From Palsa-504 sp963835775 (GTDB taxonomy: Bacteria > Actinomycetota > Actinomycetes > Streptosporangiales > Streptosporangiaceae): DNA of 64,000 nucleotides. The notes under the pieces were generated by a model. It did not search any database. It was not told the origin of the DNA and was given only the letters and a program-made list of their open reading frames with translations. The translations under genes and the position numbers were made by a program. This document shows, in pieces, positions 43,536 to 52,886 of this stretch. How positions within the stretch are numbered: the first letter of the stretch is position 1; each line of letters starts with the position of its first letter. Where the stretch lies: positions 186,001-250,000 of the forward strand of contig CAWIHB010000007.1 in the NCBI GenBank assembly GCA_963835775.1, given 5' to 3'.

Positions 43536-45365
43536 TTAGCTGGCGGCGGCGAGCAGCGGCGCCAGGACGGTCAGGTCCTCCTCGGCGGCGGTCAGGATGA
43601 CGCCGCTGACCAGCTTGCGGGCGTCGCGGAGCAGGTCGGCGGCGAGCTCGACGCCGACGGCGCGGGCGGCGCCGCGGCCGGACCGTTCCAAGGCGCGCAG
43701 GGTGTCCGGCGGGATGGTGACGCCGGGGACCTCGTGGGCCAGGTAGTCGGCTTCCTCGAAGCTGCGCAGCGGGGTGACCGACAGCAGCAGCGGGACGTCC
43801 TCGGCGGCCAGGGCCGTGACCACGCGCAGCAGCGAGTCCAGCTCGTAGACGGGCCTGCTGACCAGGAAGTGCGCGCCCGCCCGGACCTTGGCCCGGGCGC
43901 GGGCGATCTCGGCGTCCGGGTCCCTGGCGCCGGGGTTGACCCGGGCGCCGACGCAGAACGAGGTCCGGGTGGTCAGGGCCAGGCCGTTGGAGTCGCGGCC
44001 CGCGTTCAGCCCGGCGAGCAGCGCGATCAGGCCGAGCGAGTCGACCTCCCAGATGCCGTCCACGGCCGGGTAGTCGCCCAGGACCGGCGGGCTGCCGGTG
44101 GTGCAGATCACCGAGCGCAGGCCCAGGGCGTGCGCGCCGAGCAGGTCGGCCTGCAGGGTCATGATGGTCTTGTCCCAGGTCGCCACGGCGGCGATGGTCT
44201 CCGCCCCGGCCTGGTGCTGCAGGTGCAGCGCCAGGTCCAGGGAGTCGGAGTGGGTGCGGGCGGTTTCCGGCGGCTGGACGGCGAACATGCCAATGCCCTG
44301 GGCCTGCAGGGCCGCGGCGGCCTCCACCGCCTCGCCCGCCCGGCCCAGGGCTGGGGTCGAGATGGCGGCGGCCACGATGAACCGGCGAGTGGCCAGCTGG
44401 TCGGCCAGGCTGCCCGCGGCCGGGTCGGTCAGCGGGGCGGCCCGGGACCGAGGCGACCGGCGGGGCGGCGGCACGGCGTCGGCCGCCCGGGCGGCGCAGG
44501 GGTCGCGGACGGCGCCGACGGCCGCCCTGATGTGCGTGGGCGTGGTGCCGCAGCAGCCGCCGACCAGCATCACCCCGGCGTCGGTGAACCGGCGGAGGTA
44601 GCGGGCGAAGTAGCCGCCGTCGATGCTGAACTCGAAGCTGCGCAGGCCGGTGCGGCGGGGCTGCCCGGCGTTCGGCTGGGCGCTGACCGGGACCGAGGCG
44701 TACCGCACCAGGTCCTCGGCCACGGTCAGCATGCGCTGCGGGCCGATGGTGCAGTTGGTGCCGAGCATGGCCACCGGCAGGCCGGACAGCACGGAGGCGA
44801 CCTCGCGCGGGGTCTCGCCGCCGAGGGTGTGCGCGTCGTCGGCGAAGGTGGCCTGGGCGATGATCGGCAGGTCGCATTCGTCGCTGGCCGCGGCGACCGC
44901 CTCGACCAGCTCGTCCAGGTAGCCGAACGTCTCCAGGATGATCAGGTCGACGCCGCGGCCAGCGGTCAGCGCGCGGACCTGCTCGCGGATCACCTCGACC
45001 CGCTCGGCCGAGCCGGTCCGGCGCCGCTGCCGCGCGGTGACCGCGGGCGAGACCGACCCGGCCACCAGGACCTCGCGCTCGCAGTGCTCCTGGGCGGCGC
45101 GGGCGATGCGGACCCCGGCCCGGTTGATCTCATCGACCTTCTCGGGGAAGCCGTGATCGCCGAGCCAGACCCGGTTGGCGCCGAACGTGTTGGTCTGGAT
45201 GATGTCCGCGCCCGCGGACAGGTAGCTCTCGTGGATGGTGCTGACCAGCCCGGGGTCGGACAGGTTGAACTCGGGCAGCGAGCGGTCCAGCGCGGCGCCC
45301 GCCGCGTGCAGCATGGTGCCCATGGCGCCGTCGCAGACCAGGACACGCTGGCCCAGGTCGGTCAT
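43536..45365 (-). CDS. Bifunctional homocysteine S-methyltransferase / methylenetetrahydrofolate reductase
   Basis: 609 residues, the YitJ-type fusion. N-terminal Pfam S-methyl_trans half (1-295): VLVCDGAMGTMLHAAG, ADIIQTNTFGANR, the zinc Cys in LGTNCTIGP and the paired Cys in VGGCCGTTPTHIRAAVG. C-terminal MTHFR half (about 325-609): RRFIVAAAISTPALGRAGE, LRSVICTTGSPPVLGDYP and VRAGAHFLVSRPVYELDSL. It can reduce methylene-THF and pass methyl groups to homocysteine or another thiol. The ATG overlaps the stop of the PucR-like fragment (ATGA), so they were an operon. It gives the window a second MTHFR. Confidence 0.9.
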   Translation of the reverse strand: MTDLGQRVLVCDGAMGTMLHAAGAALDRSLPEFNLSDPGLVSTIHESYLSAGADIIQTNTFGANRVWLGDHGFPEKVDEINRAGVRIARAAQEHCEREVLVAGSVSPAVTARQRRRTGSAERVEVIREQVRALTAGRGVDLIILETFGYLDELVEAVAAASDECDLPIIAQATFADDAHTLGGETPREVASVLSGLPVAMLGTNCTIGPQRMLTVAEDLVRYASVPVSAQPNAGQPRRTGLRSFEFSIDGGYFARYLRRFTDAGVMLVGGCCGTTPTHIRAAVGAVRDPCAARAADAVPPPRRSPRSRAAPLTDPAAGSLADQLATRRFIVAAAISTPALGRAGEAVEAAAALQAQGIGMFAVQPPETARTHSDSLDLALHLQHQAGAETIAAVATWDKTIMTLQADLLGAHALGLRSVICTTGSPPVLGDYPAVDGIWEVDSLGLIALLAGLNAGRDSNGLALTTRTSFCVGARVNPGARDPDAEIARARAKVRAGAHFLVSRPVYELDSLLRVVTALAAEDVPLLLSVTPLRSFEEADYLAHEVPGVTIPPDTLRALERSGRGAARAVGVELAADLLRDARKLVSGVILTAAEEDLTVLAPLLAAAS

Positions 45366-46351
45366 TGCCCCTCGCCCAGCGCGTCGAGGATCTCCAGCGC
45401 CACCTGGGCGATGAGCCGGTCGGTGTAGTCGTCCAGGCGCAGCCCGGTGATCTCCTCGATCCGCTTGACCCGGTAGGCCACCGTGTTGGGGTGCACGTGC
45501 AGGATGCGGGAGGCCCGCTGCGGGCTGTTGTTCTCCCGGAAGTAGCAGGCCAGCGTGGTCAGGTACTCCGACTTGTGCTCCTGCTCGTGCAGGCTGAGCT
45601 TGCCCAGCACGTCGGCGGCGAAGGACCGCAGCTCGGCCAGGTCGGGCACCTGGAGCAGCAGCCTCAGGATGCCCAGGTCGGCGAAGGCCGCGACGCTGCC
45701 GGCCCGGCCCAGCCGCTTGAGGGTCTGGGTGGTGCGCTGCGCCTGCGCGTAGGAGCGGGCCACGTCCCGCGGGTCGCGGCAGGTCCCGCCGATGCCGATG
45801 ACCACCTTGGCCGCCGGGAACAGCTCGCCCAGCCGGGCCAGGCAGGCGTGGGCCAAGCGGCGGGCGTCCATGGCGGCGGGGCCCTGGGCCTCCGGCGCGG
45901 CGGTCACCACCACGACCTCGGACTCGCGGGCCGAGATGATCGCGTCGGGGGCGCGGGTGGCCACGAAGTGCTCGATGCTCTCCCAGATCCGCTGCCGCTG
46001 CGCGGCGCTGTCGCCGGGCCCGGCGGCGGGAACGGGCAGGTCGAACGCGATGGCCATGACGTTGTGGTCGCGGGCCGGGTCGTAGCCCAGGTGCGCGGCC
46101 CAGCGGCTGGTGTCGGACTGGTCCCGGCCGCGGCCCAGCAGCAGGCCCTCGACCAGGTCGTCGCGGACGCGGCGGGCGGCCGCGGCCACCACCCGCTCCC
46201 GGCCCAGGATGACCCCGCAGATGGTGGCCGCGTGCTCGGTCACCAGCAGGCTGGTGTCCTCGCCGAAGATGTTGTCGGCCGGGTCGATGGTGATCAGGTA
46301 GGACGGGACCTCGTCCCCGACGAGGATGGGGGCCACGATGATGGCGGGCAT
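45362..46351 (-). pseudogene. PucR/CdaR-family regulator lacking its N-terminus
   Basis: 329 residues remain. The C-terminal helix-turn-helix is intact: LTTLACYFRENNSPQRASRILHVHPNTVAYRVKRIEEITGL. The visible N-terminus, PAIIVAPILVGDEVPSYLITI, is the middle of the GAF-like sensor domain in relatives, so perhaps 200-300 residues are missing. Upstream of 46351 the frame runs straight into the antisense of the ALDH fragment, with no promoter space. It precedes the methyltransferase fusion and may once have controlled it. A shorter protein from the internal ATG is possible. Confidence 0.72.
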
Positions 46352-46357
46352 GCCGCC

Positions 46358-47341
46358 GACTGCCAGCTGGCCCCGGCCCTGGCCGCGGGCTGCACGGTGG
46401 TGTTCATGCCGGCCGCCGAGACCTCGCTATCCGGCTACATCCTGGCCGAGGCGTTCGAGGCGGCCGAATTCCCGCCCGGGGTGTTCAACCTGGTCACCGG
46501 GACCGCCGAGGTGGGCGAGATGCTGGCCGCGCATCCTGGGGTGGACACCGTGGCCGTGGCCTGCCCGACCCCGGCCGGCCGGAAGATCGCCGCGATCTGC
46601 GGGCAGACGCTCAAGCCGGTGACCCTCGAGCTAGGCGGCAAGTCGGCCGCGATCATGCTGGACGACGTCGACCTGACGGCGGCCGCGGCCGGGCTCGGCG
46701 CGCTGTGCTTCGCCAACTCCGGGCAGGCCTGCTTCACCATGTCCCGGGTGCTGGCCCCGCGCAGCAGGTACGACGAGGCGGTCTCGGCGCTGGCCGCGCA
46801 GGCCTCGGCGCTGGTCGTGGGCGACCCGCTGGCCGAGGCGACGACCATGGGGCCGCTGGCCAACCCGCGGCAGCGGGCCAGCGTGGAATCGTGCGTGACC
46901 GCGGGGATCAGCGCCGGGGCCCGGGTGGTGACCGGCGGCCGGCGCCCGGCCGCGCCGGTGCGCGGCTACTACTACCAGCCCACCGTGTTCGCCGGGGCGA
47001 CGGCCGGCATGTCCATCGCCCGGGACGAGATCTGCGGCCCGGTGGTGAGCGTGATCCCTTACCACGACGAGACCGAGGCGGTGGCCATCGCCAACGACTC
47101 CAGCTACGGGCTGGCGGGCAGCGTGTGGACCGGCGACCCGGAGCGGGGCATGACGATCGCGCGGCGGGCCCGGGTGGGGACGTTCGGCGTGAACCTGTAC
47201 GTGCCGGATATCGGGGCGCCGTGGGGCGGGCGCAAGGCGAGCGGCATGGGCAGCATCTACGGGCCCGAGGGGCTGGCCGCCTACCTGGCCACCAAGTGCG
47301 TGTTCCTGCCCGCGACGGCCGGGACCCCGACGCCCGGTTAG
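46358..47341 (+). pseudogene. Aldehyde dehydrogenase lacking its N-terminus
   Basis: The open frame begins at CQLAPALAAGCTVVFMPAAET, which corresponds to about residue 150 of a normal ALDH. It contains VTLELGGKSAAIML (catalytic Glu), FANSGQACFTMSRVL (catalytic Cys), DEICGPVVSVIPY and the C-terminal GGRKASGMGSIYGPEGLAAY. The NAD-binding N-terminal part and any start codon are missing. It abuts the truncated PucR gene head to head, so one deletion near 46355 removed both 5' ends. Confidence 0.82.
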
Positions 47342-47352
47342 GGCTGCCCCAG

Positions 47353-47448
47353 ATCAGGGCCGCTCCCGGTCAGGACAGCTCCCGGCCAGGACAGCTCCCG
47401 GTCAGGACAGCTCCCGGTCAGGACAGCTCCCGGTCAGGACAGGCCGCC
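47353..47448 (-). repeat. 16-bp tandem array spanning the stop codon of the membrane protein gene
   Basis: GTCAGGACAGCTCCCG units at 47369, 47385, 47401, 47417 and 47433, with a degenerate one before. On the minus strand each unit reads CTGTCCTGACCGGGAG; the gene at 47434 ends CTG TCC TGA, so its final codons plus stop are what has been amplified. Confidence 0.87.
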
Positions 47449-47934
47449 GCCCGGGATCATGGCCTTGCGCCTGGCCGCGGCCTGCGTGGCGAGGATGTCG
47501 CGCAGTTCGCCGGCGATGCCGTCCGGGTACCGGTCCAGCGTGGCCTCCAGATCACGCCGCTGGGCCGGGGTGGAGTAGGCGGCCAGCTCGCGCTCCAGCA
47601 GACGGCGCCGCGGCTGGTCCGTGGCGAGGCTGGCCGGGATGAGCGGGGCGGTGAACAGGAACAGGAGCCCGGGCAGGAGCACCGCGCTGCCCAGGGTGCT
47701 ATGGCGCAGCACGATGCCGGTCACGGTGAGCACGGTCCCGGCCAGCAGGAGCTTCCAGCGGGGCCGCACCATACGGGCCAGGCGAAGCAGGCTGATGAGC
47801 GTGAGCAGCCTGGCCACCCGCAGTCCCCGGCGCAGCCGCCCGGTGCGGGTCAGGCGCAGGGCAGGATGCCTGCTGGCGGGTCCGGCGGACTGGTTCCACA
47901 CCACCAGGTTCCGCCGCCGCGGTCGCAGTGTCAT
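47434..47934 (-). CDS. Hypothetical membrane protein
   Basis: 166 residues from ATG 47934 with GGGAGG in front. A basic N-terminus (LRPRRRNLVVWNQ) is followed by two hydrophobic helices (about 62-80 and 85-105: LLLAGTVLTVTGIVL and LGSAVLLPGLLFLFTAPLIP). A cytoplasmic helical tail ends RRDLEATLDRYPDGIAGELRDILATQAAARR. No recognised family. Converges with the ALDH fragment; its stop lies in the 16-bp array. Confidence 0.7.
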   Translation of the reverse strand: MTLRPRRRNLVVWNQSAGPASRHPALRLTRTGRLRRGLRVARLLTLISLLRLARMVRPRWKLLLAGTVLTVTGIVLRHSTLGSAVLLPGLLFLFTAPLIPASLATDQPRRRLLERELAAYSTPAQRRDLEATLDRYPDGIAGELRDILATQAAARRKAMIPGGGLS

Positions 47935-48042
47935 CGCAGCCTCCCGGAAACCAGGCTCCGCTCTGCGCGTGTCTTCATGGTAGGCGCCCAGGGCACAGGA
48001 CAACCAGAGCCAGCCTCGTCTCAAGGTGACGCGGAGGGTGGA

Positions 48043-48059
48043 ACCACGGACCGTTCGGC
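48043..48059 (-). repeat. Dispersed motif GCCGAACGGTCCGTGGT, copy 7
   Basis: Identical over 17 bases to the copy at 43510. It lies 37 nt beyond the stop (48096) of the last gene of the CoM operon, on the same strand, ahead of the next same-strand gene. Confidence 0.65.
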
Positions 48060-48095
48060 ATCATAGGCCCTTGCGGTCTGAGGCGGGGCGGGAGC

Positions 48096-49610
48096 TCAGC
48101 TGCGGGCCAGGGCCCGGGCCGCGGCGAGCAGGGCCGATTCGGCTTCGGTGATGCGGGCGCGGCGGGCGGCGTTCCAGCGGCGGGCGGCGGCGACGCGGCG
48201 GCGGATGCGCCGGGCGTGGTCGCGGACGCGGCGCGGGCTGGCGCCGCCCAGGCCGTCCAGGGCCAGCACGGCGGCCATCGGGTCGGTGGCGGCGGCCAGC
48301 CATTCGCCGGTGACCGGGATGGACGCGCCGGTGACCTGCTCGGCGGCGGCGCGGACGGCCGGCGCGGTCAGCTCGGTGCCGCCGTCGCTCAGGCTGGCGG
48401 CCACGGCCCGGCCGACCACGCGGTAGGCGGTGCGGTAGTCGAGCCGGAAGCGCAGCGACAGGTCCTCGGCCAGGTCGGCGGCCGCGGTGAAGTGCCTGGC
48501 GGCCTGGCTGGCCAGCACGTCCGCGTCCACGATCAGGCCGGCGGCGACGGCGCGGCCCAGCCGGATCAGGCGGCCGGCCAGATCCAGGGCGCCCGCCACC
48601 TCGCCGTAGGCGTACAGCCAGTTGTCGGTGCGGGCGGACGGGGTCAGGCCGGTGGCCAGCACCCCGGTGAGCCGGCCGATCAGGGTGCCGGCCCCGCCGC
48701 GCAGCACGGGCAGCGCGTACGGGTTGCGTTTCTGCGGCATGAGCACGCTGGCCCGGCACAGCGAGGCGTCCAGGGTCAGGTAGCCGAACGCCGGGCTGGC
48801 GAAGATCTCCAGGTCGGCGGCCAGCTGGCCGGCGGTGGCCACGGCCTGGGCCGCGACGGCCACCACGTCGCCCAGCAGGTCCACCGACCACATGGCGTCG
48901 CGGGTGTGCGGCCCGGCGGCGGCGAAGCCCAGCCGGCCGGCCAGCCGGTCCCGGTCCACCGGCAGCCGGGTGCCGCCGACCGCCCCGGCGCCGCCCGGCG
49001 AGGTGTCCGCGCGGGCGTAGGCCGCCTCGATCCGGTCCAGGTGCCGGATCGCCTGCTCGGCGAATCCGCCCAGGTAATGGCCGAACGTGGACGGCTGGGC
49101 GGGCTGCAGGTAGGTGTGATCGGCCCACAAGGTGGCCGCGTGCCGCCGGGCCTGGCGGGCCAGTTCCCCGGCCAGGTCGGCCACGTCGCCGTGCAGTCCG
49201 AGCAGCTTGTCCCGCACGGCCAGGCGGAAGGCGATGCGGCCGGCCTCACGGCGGGTGCGGCCCAGGTGCAGCCGGCCGGCGGCCGAGCCAAGGGCGCGCT
49301 CGAGCTCCCGTTCCCTGCTGTTGTAGGCGTCGCCGTACACCGGGTCGTAGGGGAAGTCGGCGGCCGGCTTGTCGAGCAGGTCGAGCAGGACGGCGCATAG
49401 CGGGGCGGCCTGGCCGGGGGCCAGGGCGCCGCAGTCGACCAGTTCGGTCAGGTGGGCCAGGTCAGCCAGGGTCAGGCCGCGGTGCAGCAGCGGCGCGTCG
49501 GCGATCTCCAGCTCGTAGCCGGCCTCGACCAGTTCGGGGGCGGGGCCGCTGGTGATGCGGGCCGCGGTGCCGAGGTAGCCCTCCGGCGGGGTGCGGTCCG
49601 GCCCGGTCAT
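48096..49610 (-). CDS. Aspartase/fumarase-superfamily lyase (argininosuccinate-lyase-like), CoM biosynthesis
   Basis: 504 residues. HLGRTRREAGRIAFRLAVRDKL and ADHTYLQPAQPSTFGHYLGGF mark the first and second conserved regions. The flexible loop signature is SVLMPQKRNPYALPVLRGG, which keeps the catalytic Ser, Lys and Asn. It overlaps the PLP enzyme gene by 4 nt and is the last gene of the operon. In Xanthobacter, XcbC1 of this superfamily eliminates phosphate from phosphosulfolactate to give sulfoacrylate, and a second family member, XcbD1, is also needed. Which of the two lyases here does which step cannot be told from sequence. A true argininosuccinate lyase is unlikely given the operon. Confidence 0.83.
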   Translation of the reverse strand: MTGPDRTPPEGYLGTAARITSGPAPELVEAGYELEIADAPLLHRGLTLADLAHLTELVDCGALAPGQAAPLCAVLLDLLDKPAADFPYDPVYGDAYNSRERELERALGSAAGRLHLGRTRREAGRIAFRLAVRDKLLGLHGDVADLAGELARQARRHAATLWADHTYLQPAQPSTFGHYLGGFAEQAIRHLDRIEAAYARADTSPGGAGAVGGTRLPVDRDRLAGRLGFAAAGPHTRDAMWSVDLLGDVVAVAAQAVATAGQLAADLEIFASPAFGYLTLDASLCRASVLMPQKRNPYALPVLRGGAGTLIGRLTGVLATGLTPSARTDNWLYAYGEVAGALDLAGRLIRLGRAVAAGLIVDADVLASQAARHFTAAADLAEDLSLRFRLDYRTAYRVVGRAVAASLSDGGTELTAPAVRAAAEQVTGASIPVTGEWLAAATDPMAAVLALDGLGGASPRRVRDHARRIRRRVAAARRWNAARRARITEAESALLAAARALARS

Positions 49611-50623
49611 GGCCGGCTTCCGGCGAACAGGGTGGGGGCGCCGCCGCTGACCAGGAAGATCTGGGTGCCCTCGGCCCGGCCCGAGCGGCAGTCGGCGATC
49701 AGCGCGGCCATGGCCTTGGCCCCGAAGACCGGGTCCAGGAAAACCCCCTCGGTCCTGGCCACCAGGTGCGCGGCGGCCTGGCCTGCGGCGGACGGCTGGC
49801 CGTAGCCGGGGCCGATCCAGCCGCCGCGGACCTCAGGTTCGGCGGGTGGTGTGGTCAGGCCGGATAGTTCGGCGGCGCGGGCGGCTAGGTCGCGAACGCG
49901 GTTCTTGGCCTCGGGCACGGGGCGGCTCACGGTGACCCCGATGACGTCGTACGGTGCGCCGGCCGGGGATGCGCTGGCCAGCGCGGCGCCGGCCACCAGG
50001 CCGGCCTGGGTGCCGCAGGAGCCGGTGGCTGTCCACAGGGCGCGCGGCCGCTCGCCCAGCGCGGCGAGCTGGGCGGCCAGCTCCAGGCTGGCTCTGACGT
50101 ACCCGAGGGCGCCGAGCGGGGTGGCGCCGCCGCGCGGGACCGGGTACGGGCGGCGGCCCGCCTGGCGCAGCTCGGCGGCGGTGGCCTCGATGCCCGCGTC
50201 CACCGAGGCGCGGTCCTGCTCGCCGGTGAACCGGACGTCGACACCGAGCCAGCGCAGCAGCCGCATGTTGCCCTCGGCGTTGGTGTCCGCCTCGGCCGCG
50301 TGGCCGTAGCAGACCACGTGCGGCTCGATCTGGTTCCGCAGGCAGGTCAGGGCGGCCAGCATGGTCCAGTTCGACTGCGGGCCGGCGCCGGTGACCAGGC
50401 TGTCGCAGCCCCGGGCGCACAGGTCGGCCACGATGTACTCCAGGCCGCGCAGCTTGTTGCCGCCCAGGCCCACCCCGGTCAGGTCGTCCCGCTTGAGCAG
50501 GATGGGCACGCCCAGCTCGCGGGACAGGCCCGCGGCGTGGTGCAGCGGGGTGGGCTCGAGCACGAGCGGGATCCGCGGCAGGCCGGCCAGCGGTCCGGCC
50601 GAGGCGGGGGCCACCGCGCTCAT
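49607..50623 (-). CDS. PLP enzyme of the D-cysteine desulfhydrase/ACC deaminase family, CoM biosynthesis
   Basis: 338 residues. It begins IPLVLEPTPLHHAAGLSREL and has the PLP lysine (Lys57) in VGLGGNKLRGLEYIVADL. GAGPQSNWTMLAALTC is the substrate-carboxylate loop and TATGSCGTQAGLVAGA binds the PLP phosphate. Fold-type II. In the bacterial CoM route a PLP enzyme of this kind (XcbE1) inserts the thiol, with cysteine as a likely sulfur source. Overlaps of 4 nt on both sides show tight coupling. Confidence 0.86.
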   Translation of the reverse strand: MSAVAPASAGPLAGLPRIPLVLEPTPLHHAAGLSRELGVPILLKRDDLTGVGLGGNKLRGLEYIVADLCARGCDSLVTGAGPQSNWTMLAALTCLRNQIEPHVVCYGHAAEADTNAEGNMRLLRWLGVDVRFTGEQDRASVDAGIEATAAELRQAGRRPYPVPRGGATPLGALGYVRASLELAAQLAALGERPRALWTATGSCGTQAGLVAGAALASASPAGAPYDVIGVTVSRPVPEAKNRVRDLAARAAELSGLTTPPAEPEVRGGWIGPGYGQPSAAGQAAAHLVARTEGVFLDPVFGAKAMAALIADCRSGRAEGTQIFLVSGGAPTLFAGSRP

Positions 50624-51978
50624 GCGCTGGTCCCTGCGCAGCTGCGGCACACCCGGTCGGCGAACGCGGCGGAGGACCCGAGCGCGGCGCTGAGGAGGAG
50701 GAGCTCGTCGAGTTCGGCGTCGGAGATGGCGTCCAGGCGGGCGTCGGCGCGCAGCGCGGCGCGGAAGTCCTGGCCGGCGTCGATGCCGTTCATGGCGACG
50801 GCGTAGACCACCTCGTGCGCGGTGTGCTTGCCCAGCCGCTCGGCCAGGGCGCGCATGACCGGCTCGGACAGCAGGTAGCCGCGGTGGGCGTTGATGTTGG
50901 CCAGCATCCGGCCGGTGTCCACACGCAGCCCGGCCAGCATCCGGGCGCCCGAGTCCGCGCAGGCCGCGAACAGCATGCCGGTTTCCGGCACGACCAGCCA
51001 TTCGGTCTTCCAGGCCCGGCCGTCCCGCTCGTGCTCGGTCACCATCCCGTCCAGGGCCAGCGCGGCCTGCGACCTGATCACCCGGGACAAGGTGACCAGG
51101 TGCTCGGAGATCTCCGGGTTGCGCTTGTGCGGCATGGTGATCGAGCCCACCGTGCCTGCGGTGAAGGACTCACGCAGCTCGCCGACCTCGGGCCGCTGCA
51201 GCTGGTACACCTCGTTGCCGATCTTGCCCACCGTGGCCGAGCTGGCGGCCAGCAGCCAGATGAACTCGGCCACCCCGTCGCGCGCGGTCAGCCACGGGAT
51301 GTCCGGCGTGGCCAGGCCGAGCCGTTCCGCGAACCGGCCCAGCAGGTCAAGCGCGCGTTCGCCCCAGAACTCCATCGTGCCCAGCGCCCCGCCGAGCTGG
51401 ACCACCTCCCAGCGGGGACGGCCCTGGCGCAGGCGCTGCAGGTGCCGGTCGAGTTCGGCGGCCCAGACGGCCGCCTTGAACCCGAACGTGATCGGCAGGC
51501 CGGGCTGCCCGTGGGTGCGGCCGCACATCGGCGTGTCGCGGTGGGCGGCGGCCAGCTCCAGGGCCCGGTCCCGCATCCGGGTCAGGTCCCGTTCGGCGAT
51601 GTCGCCCAGGGCCCGGAACACCAGGGCGAACCAGGTATCGGACAGATCCTGCACGGTGGCGCCGTAATAGACCCACTCCCGGGCCTGGTCGGGCAGCGTG
51701 TCCCGCAGGGCCCGGATCAGGCCCATGGTCGAATGCCCGGTGGCCCGGGTCTGCTCCGCGATCAGGTCCAGGTCCAGCTGCGAGGCGTCGGCGTGGGCGG
51801 TTATGGCCGCGGCGGCGGCCGGCGGGATCAGGCCGACCTCGGCCTGGGCCTGGGCCAGGGCGGCCAGGATCCGCAGCCAGGCCTGAGTGCGGCCCTGGTC
51901 GGAGAACAGCGCGGAGGCTTCTGGCGTGGTCCACAGGTGCCCGTAGATGGCCGAGTCGGTGGGATGGGAGCTGTTCAT
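50620..51978 (-). CDS. Aspartase/fumarase-superfamily lyase (adenylosuccinate-lyase-like), CoM biosynthesis
   Basis: 452 residues. STMGLIRALRDTLPDQAREWVYYGATVQDLSDT covers the first conserved region, CGRTHGQPGLPITFGFK the second and AGTVGSITMPHKRNPEISEH the catalytic loop with its Ser, Lys and Asn. Most like adenylosuccinate lyase and carboxymuconate cycloisomerase. It is the second superfamily member in the operon; the two share little sequence, so they should catalyse different steps. A purine or beta-ketoadipate role is disfavoured because no other genes of those pathways are present. Confidence 0.84.
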   Translation of the reverse strand: MNSSHPTDSAIYGHLWTTPEASALFSDQGRTQAWLRILAALAQAQAEVGLIPPAAAAAITAHADASQLDLDLIAEQTRATGHSTMGLIRALRDTLPDQAREWVYYGATVQDLSDTWFALVFRALGDIAERDLTRMRDRALELAAAHRDTPMCGRTHGQPGLPITFGFKAAVWAAELDRHLQRLRQGRPRWEVVQLGGALGTMEFWGERALDLLGRFAERLGLATPDIPWLTARDGVAEFIWLLAASSATVGKIGNEVYQLQRPEVGELRESFTAGTVGSITMPHKRNPEISEHLVTLSRVIRSQAALALDGMVTEHERDGRAWKTEWLVVPETGMLFAACADSGARMLAGLRVDTGRMLANINAHRGYLLSEPVMRALAERLGKHTAHEVVYAVAMNGIDAGQDFRAALRADARLDAISDAELDELLLLSAALGSSAAFADRVCRSCAGTSA

Positions 51979-52886
51979 GGCACCGCCGCCGGGGCGGCGG
52001 GCAGGCCGCAGAGCAGGCGGAGCGCGGCGCGGACCTCATCGAGATTGGCGCCCCAGGGCACCACCGCGGTCGTGCCGTGCACCTCCAGGCCGCGTTCCAG
52101 CAGGCAGCACTTGGTGAGGACCAGACCTGGCCCGGCCGCCCGGTTCTTGGGGCATAGGTCGACCTGCGGCGGCGGGCCGCCGTAGAAGTGCTGGTGGAAC
52201 TGCACCGAACGCTGGCAGCCGATGAGCAGCCAGTCCCGGTGATAGGGCGGGTGCGTGTCCAGGAAGCTGACCTGCGGCCCGGCCGGCAGGCCGCTGCCCC
52301 GGCAGGGCAGCAGGTAGTGCGGCGCCGGGTGGGCCGCCACCAGCTCGCGCACGTCCACCGCGTCGAGCACCAGCTCCAGCGGCGGCAGGTCCTCGTCATA
52401 GCCGACCACCTGCTCGGCCATGGCCAGCAGCTTGGGCGGGTGCGGGGGCACGACTTCGGTGACCCGGACGCGCGCCGGCTCCGGTCGCCAGATGAAGTTG
52501 ACATGCTCGAAACGGCCCTGCACCACGTAGGCCAGCACCCCGGCGCGGCGGTGGGCGAGCGCCGCCGTGGCCAGCGAGGTGGCGTTGCCGACGTCGGTCC
52601 CGGGCGAATCGATCCAGGCCGTTTCCGTGGGTCCGGACAGCACCCGCAGCTCAGCCACGGGCGAGAACAGCCGGTCCGGATCCTGCGGCCGGACGGCCAC
52701 CAGGGCCGTCGGCCCGCCGCTGCGGAGGGCCAGGTAGGCGGTGCGCCGGTAGATGTCCCGGCCGCCGAGCAGGTCCCCGATCGCCGCCGGGGTGAGCGGG
52801 ATGTCCACCTCCTGCACCGACAGGCCGCGGTAGGGGCGGGTGATCGTATTGGGCTCCGGCAGCTCGAGCCCGGGCCCGGCGCTCAT
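51975..52886 (-). CDS. Unidentified protein conserved in position within the CoM operon
   Basis: 303 residues, no membrane segment, no domain I recognise. It contains DIPLTPAAIGDLLGGRDIYRR, a segment EHVNFIWRPEPARVRVTEVVPPHPPKLLAMAEQVVGY and several isolated Cys: HYLLPCRGSGLP, WLLIGCQRSVQFHQHFYGG, QVDLCPKNRA and LTKCCLLERGLEV. The Cys/His content suggests metal or cluster binding or thiol chemistry. It is translationally chained to the phosphosulfolactate synthase through the 14-bp array and overlaps the next lyase. It may supply a missing late step (decarboxylation, thiolation or reduction). Confidence 0.75.
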   Translation of the reverse strand: MSAGPGLELPEPNTITRPYRGLSVQEVDIPLTPAAIGDLLGGRDIYRRTAYLALRSGGPTALVAVRPQDPDRLFSPVAELRVLSGPTETAWIDSPGTDVGNATSLATAALAHRRAGVLAYVVQGRFEHVNFIWRPEPARVRVTEVVPPHPPKLLAMAEQVVGYDEDLPPLELVLDAVDVRELVAAHPAPHYLLPCRGSGLPAGPQVSFLDTHPPYHRDWLLIGCQRSVQFHQHFYGGPPPQVDLCPKNRAAGPGLVLTKCCLLERGLEVHGTTAVVPWGANLDEVRAALRLLCGLPAAPAAVP

